From Bog-159 sp035499555 (lineage in GTDB: Bacteria; Acidobacteriota; Terriglobia; Bryobacterales; Bryobacteraceae), in the NCBI GenBank assembly GCA_035499555.1, contig DATJYO010000088.1:1-64000 (forward strand): 64,000 nucleotides of DNA, written 5' to 3'. This document shows, piece by piece, positions 46,732-55,541 of the stretch. The notes beneath the pieces are model-generated. The model was not told where the DNA came from. It searched no databases and saw only the letters and a list, made by a program, of their open reading frames with translations. The stretch's first letter is position 1, and every line of letters starts with the position of its first letter. The position numbers and the translations under genes were made by a program.

Positions 46732-47639
46732 TTTTTCTAGGAACACCGAAATTCGCTGTCCCTACGCTCGAAGCCTTGGTGGCAGCCGGCCACAACGTAA
46801 TCGCCGTCGTCACCCAGCCCGACCGTCCTAGCGGACGCGGCCAGCAACTTACCCCATCGCCGGTGAAAGAGGCCGCGCTGCGACTCGGCTTACGCATTTA
46901 CCAGCCGGAGCGGGTGCGCCGCCCGGAGGCGGTGGCGGCGCTCGCGGAGTTGAAGCCCGACGTGATGGTGGTGGTGGGCTATGGCCAGATCATCCCGCAG
47001 GCGGTGATCGACATTCCGCCGCATGGCATCATCAACGTGCACGGATCGCTGCTGCCGAAATACCGCGGCGCCGGACCGATCCAGTGGGCCATAGCCAACG
47101 GCGAAACGCGTACGGGCGTCACCACCATGCGCATTGACGCAGGCCTCGATACGGGCGAGATGTTGTTGAAAGCGGAGACGGAGATCGGTCCCGACGAGAC
47201 GGCGGTTGAACTGGGCGCGCGGCTCGCTACCCTCGGCGCGGATCTGCTGGTCGAGACGCTGGCGCAGATCGGCACGATCGTGCCGGAAAAGCAGGATGCC
47301 GCGCAGTCGACCTACGCGCCCTTGCTCAAGAAAGAGGACGGCCGGATCGACTGGCGGCAATCCGCGCCATCCATCCACAATCGTGTGCGCGGCTTCCAGC
47401 CGTGGCCGGGCGCCTACACGCACTTCCGCGGCCAGCAGTTGCACATCTGGAAATCGCGGATGGCGGCGGCCGCGCCCGGCGAGCCTGGCCGCCTGTGGCG
47501 CCATCCGCTGCGCGCCGTATGCGGCGAAGGCGCGCTGGAATTGATCGAGGTGCAGCTCGAGGGGCGCAAGCGCATCGCCGGCGAAGCCTTTGCCAACGGA
47601 CAGCGCATCGCGGACGGCGACATTCTGGGAGAATCATAG
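46722..47639 (+). CDS. fmt: Methionyl-tRNA formyltransferase
   Basis: Formylates Met-tRNA with 10-formyl-tetrahydrofolate. 305 residues starting MDVVFLGTPKFAVP, with NVHGSLLPKYRGAGPIQWAI (the catalytic HGSLLP region) and the C-terminal OB-like domain. The gene pairs with def, the usual arrangement. Confidence 0.96.
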   Translation: MDVVFLGTPKFAVPTLEALVAAGHNVIAVVTQPDRPSGRGQQLTPSPVKEAALRLGLRIYQPERVRRPEAVAALAELKPDVMVVVGYGQIIPQAVIDIPPHGIINVHGSLLPKYRGAGPIQWAIANGETRTGVTTMRIDAGLDTGEMLLKAETEIGPDETAVELGARLATLGADLLVETLAQIGTIVPEKQDAAQSTYAPLLKKEDGRIDWRQSAPSIHNRVRGFQPWPGAYTHFRGQQLHIWKSRMAAAAPGEPGRLWRHPLRAVCGEGALELIEVQLEGRKRIAGEAFANGQRIADGDILGES

Positions 47640-47640
47640 A

Positions 47641-48819
47641 GTGGATCTGCCGCTGGGCTATCGCTACGCCGCCACCTACGCGGGCATCCGCCAGGGGGAG
47701 AAGGACGATCTGGCATTGATCGTCTCGGGGCTGCCAGCCGCCGCCGCCGGCGTTTTCACCCAGAACCGCGTCGCGGCCGCGCCGGTCAAGCTCTGCCGCC
47801 GGCATCTGGCGGCATCGCGCGGCGCGGCGGGGGCCATCCTGGTGAACGCCGGCAACGCCAATTGCGCCACGCGCACGGGTGATGCGGTGGCGCTCGCCTG
47901 CTGCCGTTCCGCATCGCGGCTGCTGCGCCTGCCGGTGACCCAGGTGCTGCCCGCGTCCACCGGTGTGATCGGTGTGGAGCTGGATGCGAAGCTCATCACG
48001 GCGGCATTGCCGCGCCTGGCCGCGGATTTGCGCGACGACGCCTTCAGCCGCGCCGCCCACGCCATCATGACCACTGACCTGGTTCCCAAGGAAGCTTTCG
48101 CCCAGGTCAAACTGCGCCGCGGCACGGTGCGCATCGCGGGCATGACCAAAGGCTCCGGCATGATTCAGCCGCGTATGGCGACCACGCTCGGCTTCGTGCT
48201 CACCGACGCGAATATTCCGGTGGCCATGCTGCGCCGCATGCTGCGCCGGGCCGTCGAATCCAGCTACAACCGGATCTCCGTGGACGGGGATACGTCCACC
48301 AACGACACGCTGCTGTTGCTCGCCAACGGCGCTTCCGGCGTGCGGCCGGATCCCAAGGAGATGGCCGCCGTGGAAGAGCGCATTACGGGCGTGTGCGAGG
48401 ATCTGGCGCGCAGCATCGCGCGGGATGGAGAAGGGGCGCGCAAGCTGATCACGATCCTGATTTCCGGGGCGCCCAGCGACGCAGCCGCGGCGCAGATGGC
48501 GCGGGCCATCGCCAATTCGCCGCTGGTGAAAACCGCCATCGCCGGCTCCGATCCCAACTGGGGACGCATCCTGTCGGCGGCGGGGAATGCGGGCGTGGCC
48601 TTCGATCCCGGCAAGGCCGACATCGACATGCAAGGTGTCCCGGTGTGCCGCCGCGGACTGGCCGCGCCTTTCTCCGAGGCCGATCTGAAGCGCAAGCTGG
48701 ACGCCCCTGAGAGCGAGATCCGGCTGTCGCTGCGCGGCAAAGGCAAGGGCCAGGCGCGCTTCTGGACCTGCGATTTCACCGAAGGCTACATTCGCATCAA
48801 CGCCAGTTACCGGACGTAA
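47641..48819 (+). CDS. argJ: Bifunctional glutamate N-acetyltransferase/amino-acid acetyltransferase
   Basis: Recycles the acetyl group in arginine synthesis. 392 residues from a GTG at 47641, one base after the fmt stop. The self-cleavage zone is visible as AGMTKGSGMIQPRMATTLG (the conserved MAT threonine becomes the N-terminal nucleophile). Further motifs are FNRISVDGDTSTNDT-like YNRISVDGDTSTNDT and the C-terminal YIRINASYRT. The longer open frame starting at 47590 lies inside fmt and is rejected. Confidence 0.95.
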   Translation: MDLPLGYRYAATYAGIRQGEKDDLALIVSGLPAAAAGVFTQNRVAAAPVKLCRRHLAASRGAAGAILVNAGNANCATRTGDAVALACCRSASRLLRLPVTQVLPASTGVIGVELDAKLITAALPRLAADLRDDAFSRAAHAIMTTDLVPKEAFAQVKLRRGTVRIAGMTKGSGMIQPRMATTLGFVLTDANIPVAMLRRMLRRAVESSYNRISVDGDTSTNDTLLLLANGASGVRPDPKEMAAVEERITGVCEDLARSIARDGEGARKLITILISGAPSDAAAAQMARAIANSPLVKTAIAGSDPNWGRILSAAGNAGVAFDPGKADIDMQGVPVCRRGLAAPFSEADLKRKLDAPESEIRLSLRGKGKGQARFWTCDFTEGYIRINASYRT

Positions 48820-48820
48820 C

Positions 48821-49240
48821 ATGAAGCGCTGGACGATTCTATTCGCGATCTGCACGGTGGCGCTGGCTGCCGACGCGCCGCAGCAGGTTTTCGATCTGTT
48901 TTCGAAAATCGCCTCGGCGCTGGCGGACAACGACGCCACCGCTTTCGTGGATGCGGTCGATCCGAATATGCCGCACTTCTACGACTTCCGCGCCGGCCTG
49001 GCGGCCCTGGTGGCGACCGCCGATCTGACCAGCTCGGTCGAGGTGATCTCGGACGCGGGCGATGACACGCATCGCGAGGCGGAGCTGGACTGGATCCTGC
49101 AAATCGTCGGCCGATCAGATCCGCACAGCGTGGAAGACCGCCACCAGACGGTGAAATTCCGCCTGGAGCGCAAGGGCAAGAAATGGAAGATTACGTCGAT
49201 TGAGCCGCTGAATTTCTTCGGTCCGCCCAAAGGCGGATAA
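48821..49240 (+). CDS. Secreted NTF2/SnoaL-like protein
   Basis: A 139-residue protein with a signal peptide (about 16 residues, ending VALA). The rest resembles a small cone-shaped NTF2-like domain (VFDLFSKIASALADNDATAFVDAVDP, KFRLERKGKKWKITSIEPLNFFG). It starts one base after the argJ stop. No catalytic residues can be named, and the function is unknown. Confidence 0.7.
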   Translation: MKRWTILFAICTVALAADAPQQVFDLFSKIASALADNDATAFVDAVDPNMPHFYDFRAGLAALVATADLTSSVEVISDAGDDTHREAELDWILQIVGRSDPHSVEDRHQTVKFRLERKGKKWKITSIEPLNFFGPPKGG

Positions 49241-49260
49241 ACAGGAGCGGAGCAGCAGCC

Positions 49261-49833
49261 ATGATCAACCGCTGCGCCTGGGCGCGCAACGACCTCTCCA
49301 TCCCCTACCACGACACGGAATGGGGTGTGCCGGTTCACGACGACCGCCTGCTCTTCGAGTTCCTAGTGCTCGAAGGAGCGCAGGCCGGCCTGAGTTGGGA
49401 CACCATTCTGCGCAAGCGCGCGCGCTATCGCCAGGTCTTCGACAACTTCGATCCGGCCCTGGTGGCGCGCTACGGCAAACGCAAAGTGAGCGCACTGTTG
49501 GGCGACGCGGGCATCGTACGCAACCGGCTGAAGATCGCCGCCGCCATCGGCAACGCGCGGGAGTTCCTGAAAGTGGCGGAGGAGTTCGGTACGTTCGACG
49601 CGTATATCTGGCGCTTCACCGGCGGCCGTCCGCGCATCAACGCCGTGCGCACGCTCCAAGATCTGCAAGCGCGCACGGCGGAATCCGACGCCATGAGCAA
49701 GGACCTGCAGCGGCGCGGCTTCCGCTTCGTAGGTTCCACCATCTGTTACGCCTTCATGCAGGCGGTGGGCATGGTCAACGACCATCAGGTGGATTGCTTC
49801 CGCTATGCCGCACTCGCCGGGAAGCGCGCCTGA
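49261..49833 (+). CDS. tag: DNA-3-methyladenine glycosylase I
   Basis: Base-excision repair of 3-methyladenine. 190 residues with the Zn ligands in place: Cys5 (NRCAW), His17 (YHDTEWG), and the pair in VNDHQVDCF near 172-179. DTEWGVPVHDDRLLFEFLVLEGAQAGLSW holds the base-binding region. It ends at the stop of the FG-GAP gene on the other strand with no gap. Confidence 0.94.
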   Translation: MINRCAWARNDLSIPYHDTEWGVPVHDDRLLFEFLVLEGAQAGLSWDTILRKRARYRQVFDNFDPALVARYGKRKVSALLGDAGIVRNRLKIAAAIGNAREFLKVAEEFGTFDAYIWRFTGGRPRINAVRTLQDLQARTAESDAMSKDLQRRGFRFVGSTICYAFMQAVGMVNDHQVDCFRYAALAGKRA

Positions 49834-50925
49834 TTATTGGGAAGTCTTGTGGAACAGCACCAGCCCGTTGGCGGTCGCGGCGACGATGTCCGTTCTGCCG
49901 GTCTGGTACAGATCGCCCACCGCCAGCGAGTTACACGGTGAGCCGGTCGGCTGCGGCAGCGGTGAGCGGAAGGTACCGTCGCCATTGCCGGGGTACACCA
50001 GCACCTGCGCGGAGACGTCGGCGCACACCGCCAGATCCAGGTTGCCGCTGCCGGCGAAATGGCCGGCCCTGACGGCCACCGGTCCATTGCCGGCCGGGTA
50101 GTTGACCGCCGTCCGGAAACTGCCGTCGCCGTTGCCTAGAAGCACGGAGATCTCGTTGGACACCAGGTCCGCCACCACCAAGTCGGCGCCGCCATCGTGA
50201 TTGAGATCGTTCGCAATGATGGCGAACGGCTCGTAACCGACGGTCATGGTGCCGGCATTGCGGAAGGTGCCGTCGCCGTTGCCCAGCAGCAGGTACACCA
50301 AATGCTGCCCGAGCGTCCCGTTGGTGACGGCCAGATCCAGAATTCCGTCGCCATTGAAATCGCCGGCTCTGATATTGGTGGGCGCGCTGCCAATGAAGAC
50401 GGGCGTACCGGGCTGAAAGGCGCCGTTGCGCCGCCCGAGCAGGATGGTCACATCTCCGGAGATGCTATTCACTACAGCCAGATCCAGGTTGCCGTCACGA
50501 TTGAAGTCGCCTTCGGTGATGGCCACCGGTCCCTGGTGCGCGGGCGCAAAGCTGCCGGTACGGAACGTGCCGTCGCCGCGGCCGAGCAGAATCGAGACGT
50601 TGTTGGTGACGTTGTTGACCACCGCGAGGTCAGCTTTGCCGTCGTGATTGAAATCGCCGACGGTCATAGCCCATGCTCCCAGTCCGCCGGTGGTGCTGGC
50701 GATGGGGCCTGAAAAACTGCCCGCGCCGGCATTTAAAAGCACGGTAACCGTGCCCGATCCGCCGGAATTTATTACCGCGATATCCGGCAGGCGATCGCCA
50801 TTAAAATCGGCCACCCGCACCGCGATGGGCGCGTTGCCCGCCGACATAAGCGTTGACTGGAAATATAAGTTCTGCGCGGAGGCCGCCGCGGCAGTCAGAA
50901 AAACGCTGAAAAATAAGCACTTCAT
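49834..50925 (-). CDS. Secreted FG-GAP/VCBS repeat protein
   Basis: A 363-residue exported protein with a signal peptide (about 17 residues, ending AASA). It is made of about seven repeats with calcium-type DFNGDRLPDIAV motifs: DFNHDGKADLAV, DFNRDGNLDLAV, DFNGDGILDLAV, DLNHDGGADLVV, and two degenerate copies (HFAGSGNLDLAV, DLYQTGRTDIVA). It should fold as an integrin-like beta propeller. The ATG at 50925 is preferred to the upstream ATG because the signal peptide starts there. Confidence 0.88.
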   Translation of the reverse strand: MKCLFFSVFLTAAAASAQNLYFQSTLMSAGNAPIAVRVADFNGDRLPDIAVINSGGSGTVTVLLNAGAGSFSGPIASTTGGLGAWAMTVGDFNHDGKADLAVVNNVTNNVSILLGRGDGTFRTGSFAPAHQGPVAITEGDFNRDGNLDLAVVNSISGDVTILLGRRNGAFQPGTPVFIGSAPTNIRAGDFNGDGILDLAVTNGTLGQHLVYLLLGNGDGTFRNAGTMTVGYEPFAIIANDLNHDGGADLVVADLVSNEISVLLGNGDGSFRTAVNYPAGNGPVAVRAGHFAGSGNLDLAVCADVSAQVLVYPGNGDGTFRSPLPQPTGSPCNSLAVGDLYQTGRTDIVAATANGLVLFHKTSQ

Positions 50926-50954
50926 CCTGGTCGCACCCAATGCCCCTTGGCAGA

Positions 50955-50983
50955 ATTATAATTACAAAAGTTATAGGTATCAA
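50955..50983 (-). promoter_or_regulatory. Strong sigma-70 promoter of the FG-GAP gene
   Basis: On the minus strand TTGATA, a 17-base spacer and a perfect TATAAT, in an AT-rich stretch 30 bases before the start codon. Confidence 0.72.
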
Positions 50984-51016
50984 GTTCTAGTACTCAGAAA
51001 TCTGAAGAAAATCAGG

Positions 51017-52327
51017 TTACAGCCTCATGCGGTCCAGCTTGCGGTAGAGCGTTTTGCGCTCGATCCCCAGAATCTGGGCGGCGCGGCTCTTGTTGCCGCC
51101 AGTGGCGGCCAGCACTTTGCGGATCTGGTCCTCTTCGGCCTCGGCCAGGGTTTCCACGGGATCTTCGCGTGCTTCCATGGCGCTGAGCGCCTGCTCCACG
51201 GCAAGCCCGTCGATGCGTCCATTGGGCGCCAAAATGGTCAGGCGCTCAACCAGGTGCTGCAACTGGCGGACGTTGCCCGGCCAGATGTATTCCTGCAAGG
51301 CCTTGAGCCCGGATTCCATCAGGCGCGCGGTGCGTTGGTAGCGGCCGTTGTACTTATTCAGGAAGAAGCGGGCCAGCAGCGGCACATCGCCGCGCCGTTC
51401 GCGCAGGGGCGGAATCAGAATGCGCACCACGTTCAGGCGGAACCAGAGGTCCTCACGAAACTTGCCTTCATCCACCAGTTTCTGCATGTCGCGGTTGGTG
51501 GCGGCCAGCACGCGGACGTCGACCTGCCTGCCGCGCGACGCGCCCACCGGCCGGATTTCGCGCTCCTGCAGGAAGCGCAACAGCTTGAATTGAAAGTTCA
51601 GCTCGATGTCCCCGATCTCGTCGAGTAGCACGGTGCCGCGATTGGCCGACTCGATGACGCCCATGCGGTCGCGGTCCGCGCCCGTGTAGGCGCCTTTGAG
51701 CGTGCCGAACAGTTCGCTCTCGAGCAGAGTCGGCGCGATGGATGCGCAATCCACGGGTACGAACGGCTGATTCGCGCGCTGGCTGAAGCGGTGGATCATG
51801 CGGGCCACCAGTTCCTTGCCCGTTCCGGTCTCGCCCTCGATCAGGACGGTGGCGTCGGTGGGAGCCACCTGTGAGGCGGTCTTGTAGATCTCGACCATGG
51901 CGGGCGAGCTGCCGATCAACTCGCTTTCCGGCAGATCGTCGGGTCCGGCTTCCTTCTCCTTATCCAGGCGGGAGGCTTCGGCGCGTTTGATGGTCTCCAG
52001 CATATGGTCGATCTCAAACGGCTTGGCCACGTAATCGAAGGCGCCGCCGCGGGTGGCGGCCATGACGGTCTCCATGGTGCCGCGGGCGGTCATCAGGATC
52101 ACGGAACAGTCCGGATCCTTGTTGCGCGCCGCGTTGAGCACATCCAGGCCGGTGCGCTCATCGATGTATATGTCGGAGATGACGATCGGGTAACTGTTTT
52201 CAGAGAGTCTTTCCAGGGCTTCCCCAGTAGATGAGACGGCATCTACGGAGTAACCTTCCAGCTCCAGAAATGTCACGACGGTGGTGCGCACCGCCGGATC
52301 GTCTTCGACCACCAGTAATCGCGACAT
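51017..52327 (-). CDS. NtrC-family sigma-54 response regulator
   Basis: 436 residues with three domains. The receiver has phospho-acceptor Asp52 (VISDIYIDE) and Lys102. The AAA+ domain has Walker A GETGTGKE (165-172) and the sigma-54 contact loop GAYTGA (212-217, a variant of GAFTGA). A Fis-type HTH ends the protein (GGNKSRAAQILGIERKTLYRKL). It overlaps the kinase gene stop by one base, so the pair forms a two-component system. Target genes are unknown. Confidence 0.93.
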   Translation of the reverse strand: MSRLLVVEDDPAVRTTVVTFLELEGYSVDAVSSTGEALERLSENSYPIVISDIYIDERTGLDVLNAARNKDPDCSVILMTARGTMETVMAATRGGAFDYVAKPFEIDHMLETIKRAEASRLDKEKEAGPDDLPESELIGSSPAMVEIYKTASQVAPTDATVLIEGETGTGKELVARMIHRFSQRANQPFVPVDCASIAPTLLESELFGTLKGAYTGADRDRMGVIESANRGTVLLDEIGDIELNFQFKLLRFLQEREIRPVGASRGRQVDVRVLAATNRDMQKLVDEGKFREDLWFRLNVVRILIPPLRERRGDVPLLARFFLNKYNGRYQRTARLMESGLKALQEYIWPGNVRQLQHLVERLTILAPNGRIDGLAVEQALSAMEAREDPVETLAEAEEDQIRKVLAATGGNKSRAAQILGIERKTLYRKLDRMRL

Positions 52328-54192
52328 CAGCTTTCTTTCGTAACTCGTTCCGCCGCCGCGACCGTCGCGGGCAGCACCATGGTGAACCGGGATCCTTGTC
52401 CGGGCCGGCTCATTACTTCAATGTTACCGCCATGTTGAGTAATTATCTGCTCGACGATAGAAAGTCCGATACCGGTACCCACCTCCCCGGACTGTTCCGC
52501 GCGCCGGGTGCGATAGAACTTTTGAAAGATCTTCTTGACTTCATGCCGGTCCATGCCGATGCCCTGGTCCTCGACCGAGATATACGCGTGCTCCTGCCGG
52601 CGCACGGCGCCGAGGGTAACTTGGGTGTGCTGCGGCGAGTATTTGATGGCGTTAGTCAGCAGGTTGTAGAAAGCGTACTCCATCAGCTCGCGGTCGCCAG
52701 TGAGCAGGATGTCTTCGCTAGCCGCCGCGGTGAGGATGCGGATGTGCTTGTTCTCCGCCAGGGGCAGCGCCCGCTGCACACAGCCGGCCATCAGGGAGGC
52801 CGTGGAAAAGCTTTCCTTCTTCAATTCCATCTGGCCCGCCGAGAGCCGCTCGACGCTGAGGAACATTTCGATCATGCGGGCCAGGCGCTTGGATTCCGAA
52901 TTGATCAGCCCGGCGATTTGCTTGCGCTTCTCCTCGGGCAGCGCGTACCGCCCCATCAGCTCGCTGGAGCCCTGGATGGCGGTGAGCGGCGTGCGCATTT
53001 CGTGGGTGACAAAGTGAATCGTCTGGCGATAGCGGTCGCGCTCGGCTTCCGACACTCCCAGCTTGCGCCGCACGACCAGGAACTGATAGGCGCCCGCGGC
53101 GATCAGCGACAGCCAGGCCGAAGATACCGGCGCGCAGAACGAAAACACGATGCGATGAGTGAACAACCAATAAGGCGTCACATGCGCGATGGCCAGAATC
53201 AGGACCGCCACCGCATTGGCCGCCAGGGGCGCGAGGTGTCCGTAAGTGAAGCCGATGCCCACCACGATCGCGAGGCTGAACAGAAACACCGCGAGGGGCG
53301 GAGCATCGGTAAGGAACAGGCCCTGCGCGATAGTCTCGAAGGCATTGGCGTGGATCTCCACGCCGACCATGGGCTGGCCCGATGAGTAAGGCGTAAATAC
53401 CCAGTCCTTGGCGACATTCTGGGAAGTTACTCCCGCAAAGACGACTTTACCGGCGAAGCGGGCGGCCAGGCCTGGGTGGTCGTTCAGATCTTTGAGTGAA
53501 ACCCGCGGGATGGTCACCGACGGCGGCGCATAGCGTATGCGCATCAACCGTCCGCCGGCGCGGGCGGATAGGATCACCCGTCCGCCAACTTCCAGATTCG
53601 CGGGCGACTCCAGTACCGGCGCGCCGCCGCGGCTCAAGCGAAACGCCTCCAGCGCCAGGGCCCAGCGGCGATCGTGGCCGGCGGCCTTTTCGAGCGGCAG
53701 GCTGCGGCTGACCGAATCAAGGTCGTCCGGTTCAGCGTGAACATGGCCCAGCGCCTTGGCCAGGGCGCGGAACCGCGGCACAGGATCTTCCCAACCGGAT
53801 CCCTGCGGCATCAACTCGCAGGCCAGCACCAGGTTGGGCGCGGCGGCCAGAGCCTGTTCCAGGCGCTCATCCACCTGGGGATCCAGGTTGTCGGCCAGAA
53901 TCAAGTCCACGGCCACGGCTTTCGGCGCCGCGCGCGCAATCAATTCCAGCCCTTCCGCCAGCGGCCGGCGCAGTCCGGGCACGCCGCCGTAAGCGTTCAG
54001 GGACGTGTCGTCGATGGCCAGCAGGATACTCTCCGGCTGCCAGGGCGGCGGCTGGTACAGGCGGAACATCCGGTCGTAGGCGTTATTGTCGATCTGCGCG
54101 CCGAAGCCGGTCCAACTTGCGGTCATGGCCACTACGAATGCCGCCATCAGCAGTGTCCAATAGATCGCGCTTTGGCGGCTGGCCCGCTGCAT
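52327..54192 (-). CDS. CHASE2-domain sensor histidine kinase
   Basis: 621 residues. An N-terminal helix, an extracytoplasmic CHASE2 domain (about 35-290, with ILLAIDDTSL and AVAVDLILAD), then three membrane helices (about 293-370). The HisKA box HFVTHEMRTPLTAI has His397 as phosphoryl site, and the HATPase has NLLTNAIKYSP and GTGIGLSIVEQI. It is cognate to the adjacent NtrC-type regulator. The signal sensed is unknown. It is preceded by the aminopeptidase gene by two bases on the same strand. Confidence 0.92.
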   Translation of the reverse strand: MQRASRQSAIYWTLLMAAFVVAMTASWTGFGAQIDNNAYDRMFRLYQPPPWQPESILLAIDDTSLNAYGGVPGLRRPLAEGLELIARAAPKAVAVDLILADNLDPQVDERLEQALAAAPNLVLACELMPQGSGWEDPVPRFRALAKALGHVHAEPDDLDSVSRSLPLEKAAGHDRRWALALEAFRLSRGGAPVLESPANLEVGGRVILSARAGGRLMRIRYAPPSVTIPRVSLKDLNDHPGLAARFAGKVVFAGVTSQNVAKDWVFTPYSSGQPMVGVEIHANAFETIAQGLFLTDAPPLAVFLFSLAIVVGIGFTYGHLAPLAANAVAVLILAIAHVTPYWLFTHRIVFSFCAPVSSAWLSLIAAGAYQFLVVRRKLGVSEAERDRYRQTIHFVTHEMRTPLTAIQGSSELMGRYALPEEKRKQIAGLINSESKRLARMIEMFLSVERLSAGQMELKKESFSTASLMAGCVQRALPLAENKHIRILTAAASEDILLTGDRELMEYAFYNLLTNAIKYSPQHTQVTLGAVRRQEHAYISVEDQGIGMDRHEVKKIFQKFYRTRRAEQSGEVGTGIGLSIVEQIITQHGGNIEVMSRPGQGSRFTMVLPATVAAAERVTKES

Positions 54193-54194
54193 GG

Positions 54195-55445
54195 TTACCT
54201 GCCGATGGCTTTCTCGATTTCGTCCGGATCGCGCGGCAGGGCGCCGCTCAGCAGCCGGGCGCCGTCCCCGGTCACCAGCACCATGTCTTCGATGCGCACC
54301 CCGATGTTCTCGTCGGGGATGTAGATGCCGGGCTCCACGGTGATGACGTTGTTTTCAGCCAGCGGCTGGGTGAAGTCAGTGGCGTCGTGTACGTCCAGGC
54401 CCACGTGATGGCTGACCCCGTGTGTGAAATACTTGCCTAGCGGCTCGCCGTGCAGGTCCTTCCCGTGCGTATTGATGTATTCGCGGGCGACCTTGGTCAG
54501 ATCGCGCAGCGGCACGCCCGGCTTGATGGCCGCGATGACCGCGTTCTGGGCCCCCAGCACGATTTCGTAGATCTCGCGCTGGCGGGGACTGAATCGCGCC
54601 CCGACCGGAATGGTGCGCGTGATATCGGCGGCGTATCCGCCGCACTCCGCGCCCACATCCATCAGCAGCAGCTCGCCGCGATCCATGCGCCGCGAATTGC
54701 GCATGTAGTGCAGGATGGTGCTGTCCGGACCCGCACCCACGATGGGAGCATAGGCGCTGCGCGCACACCCTTCGTCGAAATACACGGACGTCATGGTGGC
54801 GGCCACCTGGTACTCGTACAGGCCGGGAGCGGCGCGTTTCCAAGCGGCGCGATGGGCGTCCAGGGTGGCATCGATGGCTTTCTGGATCAGGGCCAGTTCC
54901 GCGGGTGACTTGCGCATGCGGAGACGCGCGATCAGGGGGCCGGCATCGGTCACCTCGCGCAGCGGGGCCAGTTCCTTGAACTGGCTGTTGGCGGGATTCA
55001 GCAGGGTGTAGACGCGCGCGCAGCGATCGAGCTGTTGGCGCAGTTCGCTCTCGAAACGTTCTCGCGGCAAGACGGTCTCGAAGCCCGAGATCCGCGCCAC
55101 TTCGGGATCGTCGGGCCCCAACTTGCGCCCGGTCCACTTTTCGCTTTCCGGCTGGCGTTGCGGAAGAAAAAGCGCGGCGTATGCCGCTTGTCCCTCCGCC
55201 GCCGGGGCGATCAGGAGCAGAGCGCCCGGCTCGCGCCAACCGGTGAGGTAGTAGAAGTTCGGCTCCTGAAAGAAACCGGTGCGGATGTTCTCCTCGCCCC
55301 GATCCGTCCCTCCGGCCAGCACCAGCACGCCATCGTGCAGTTGGCCGGCCAGTTCGTGGCGCCGCGCGCGGAACTCGTCCGGACCCGGCGCACAGCGCAC
55401 GCCTTGGGCAGCTATCAGGGCGATCGAAAGAGCCAGGATGCGCAT
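54195..55445 (-). CDS. Secreted Xaa-Pro aminopeptidase (aminopeptidase P, M24B)
   Basis: Cleaves the bond before a penultimate proline. 416 residues with a signal peptide (about 18 residues), so exported. The metal site is visible: Asp in LMDVGAECGG, Asp in YAADITRT, His in SHHVGLDVHD, Glu in VEPGIYIP, and Glu in RIEDMVLV. The N-terminal domain has YLTGWREPGALLLI. It may share a transcript with the two-component genes downstream. Confidence 0.92.
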   Translation of the reverse strand: MRILALSIALIAAQGVRCAPGPDEFRARRHELAGQLHDGVLVLAGGTDRGEENIRTGFFQEPNFYYLTGWREPGALLLIAPAAEGQAAYAALFLPQRQPESEKWTGRKLGPDDPEVARISGFETVLPRERFESELRQQLDRCARVYTLLNPANSQFKELAPLREVTDAGPLIARLRMRKSPAELALIQKAIDATLDAHRAAWKRAAPGLYEYQVAATMTSVYFDEGCARSAYAPIVGAGPDSTILHYMRNSRRMDRGELLLMDVGAECGGYAADITRTIPVGARFSPRQREIYEIVLGAQNAVIAAIKPGVPLRDLTKVAREYINTHGKDLHGEPLGKYFTHGVSHHVGLDVHDATDFTQPLAENNVITVEPGIYIPDENIGVRIEDMVLVTGDGARLLSGALPRDPDEIEKAIGR

Positions 55446-55522
55446 TCGTAATTAGTATAACGGGGAGCCTGACCGGATCGCGTGCAACCGGACCGGATTC
55501 CGAGCCTGCGGGCGCCGCCCCA

Positions 55523-55528
55523 TATAAT
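55523..55528 (+). promoter_or_regulatory. TATAAT -10 element before the FkbH gene
   Basis: A perfect TATAAT, 13 bases before the ATG at 55542. No clear -35 precedes it. Transcription would start only a few bases from the start codon, so the mRNA would be leaderless or nearly so. Confidence 0.4.
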
Positions 55529-55541
55529 AGTGGTGAATCCG

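Noticed and set aside
51000..55445. Sigma-54 promoter for genes near the NtrC regulator
   Set aside because: I found no stretch matching TGGCAC with GC at -12 in the right spacing near the neighbouring starts.
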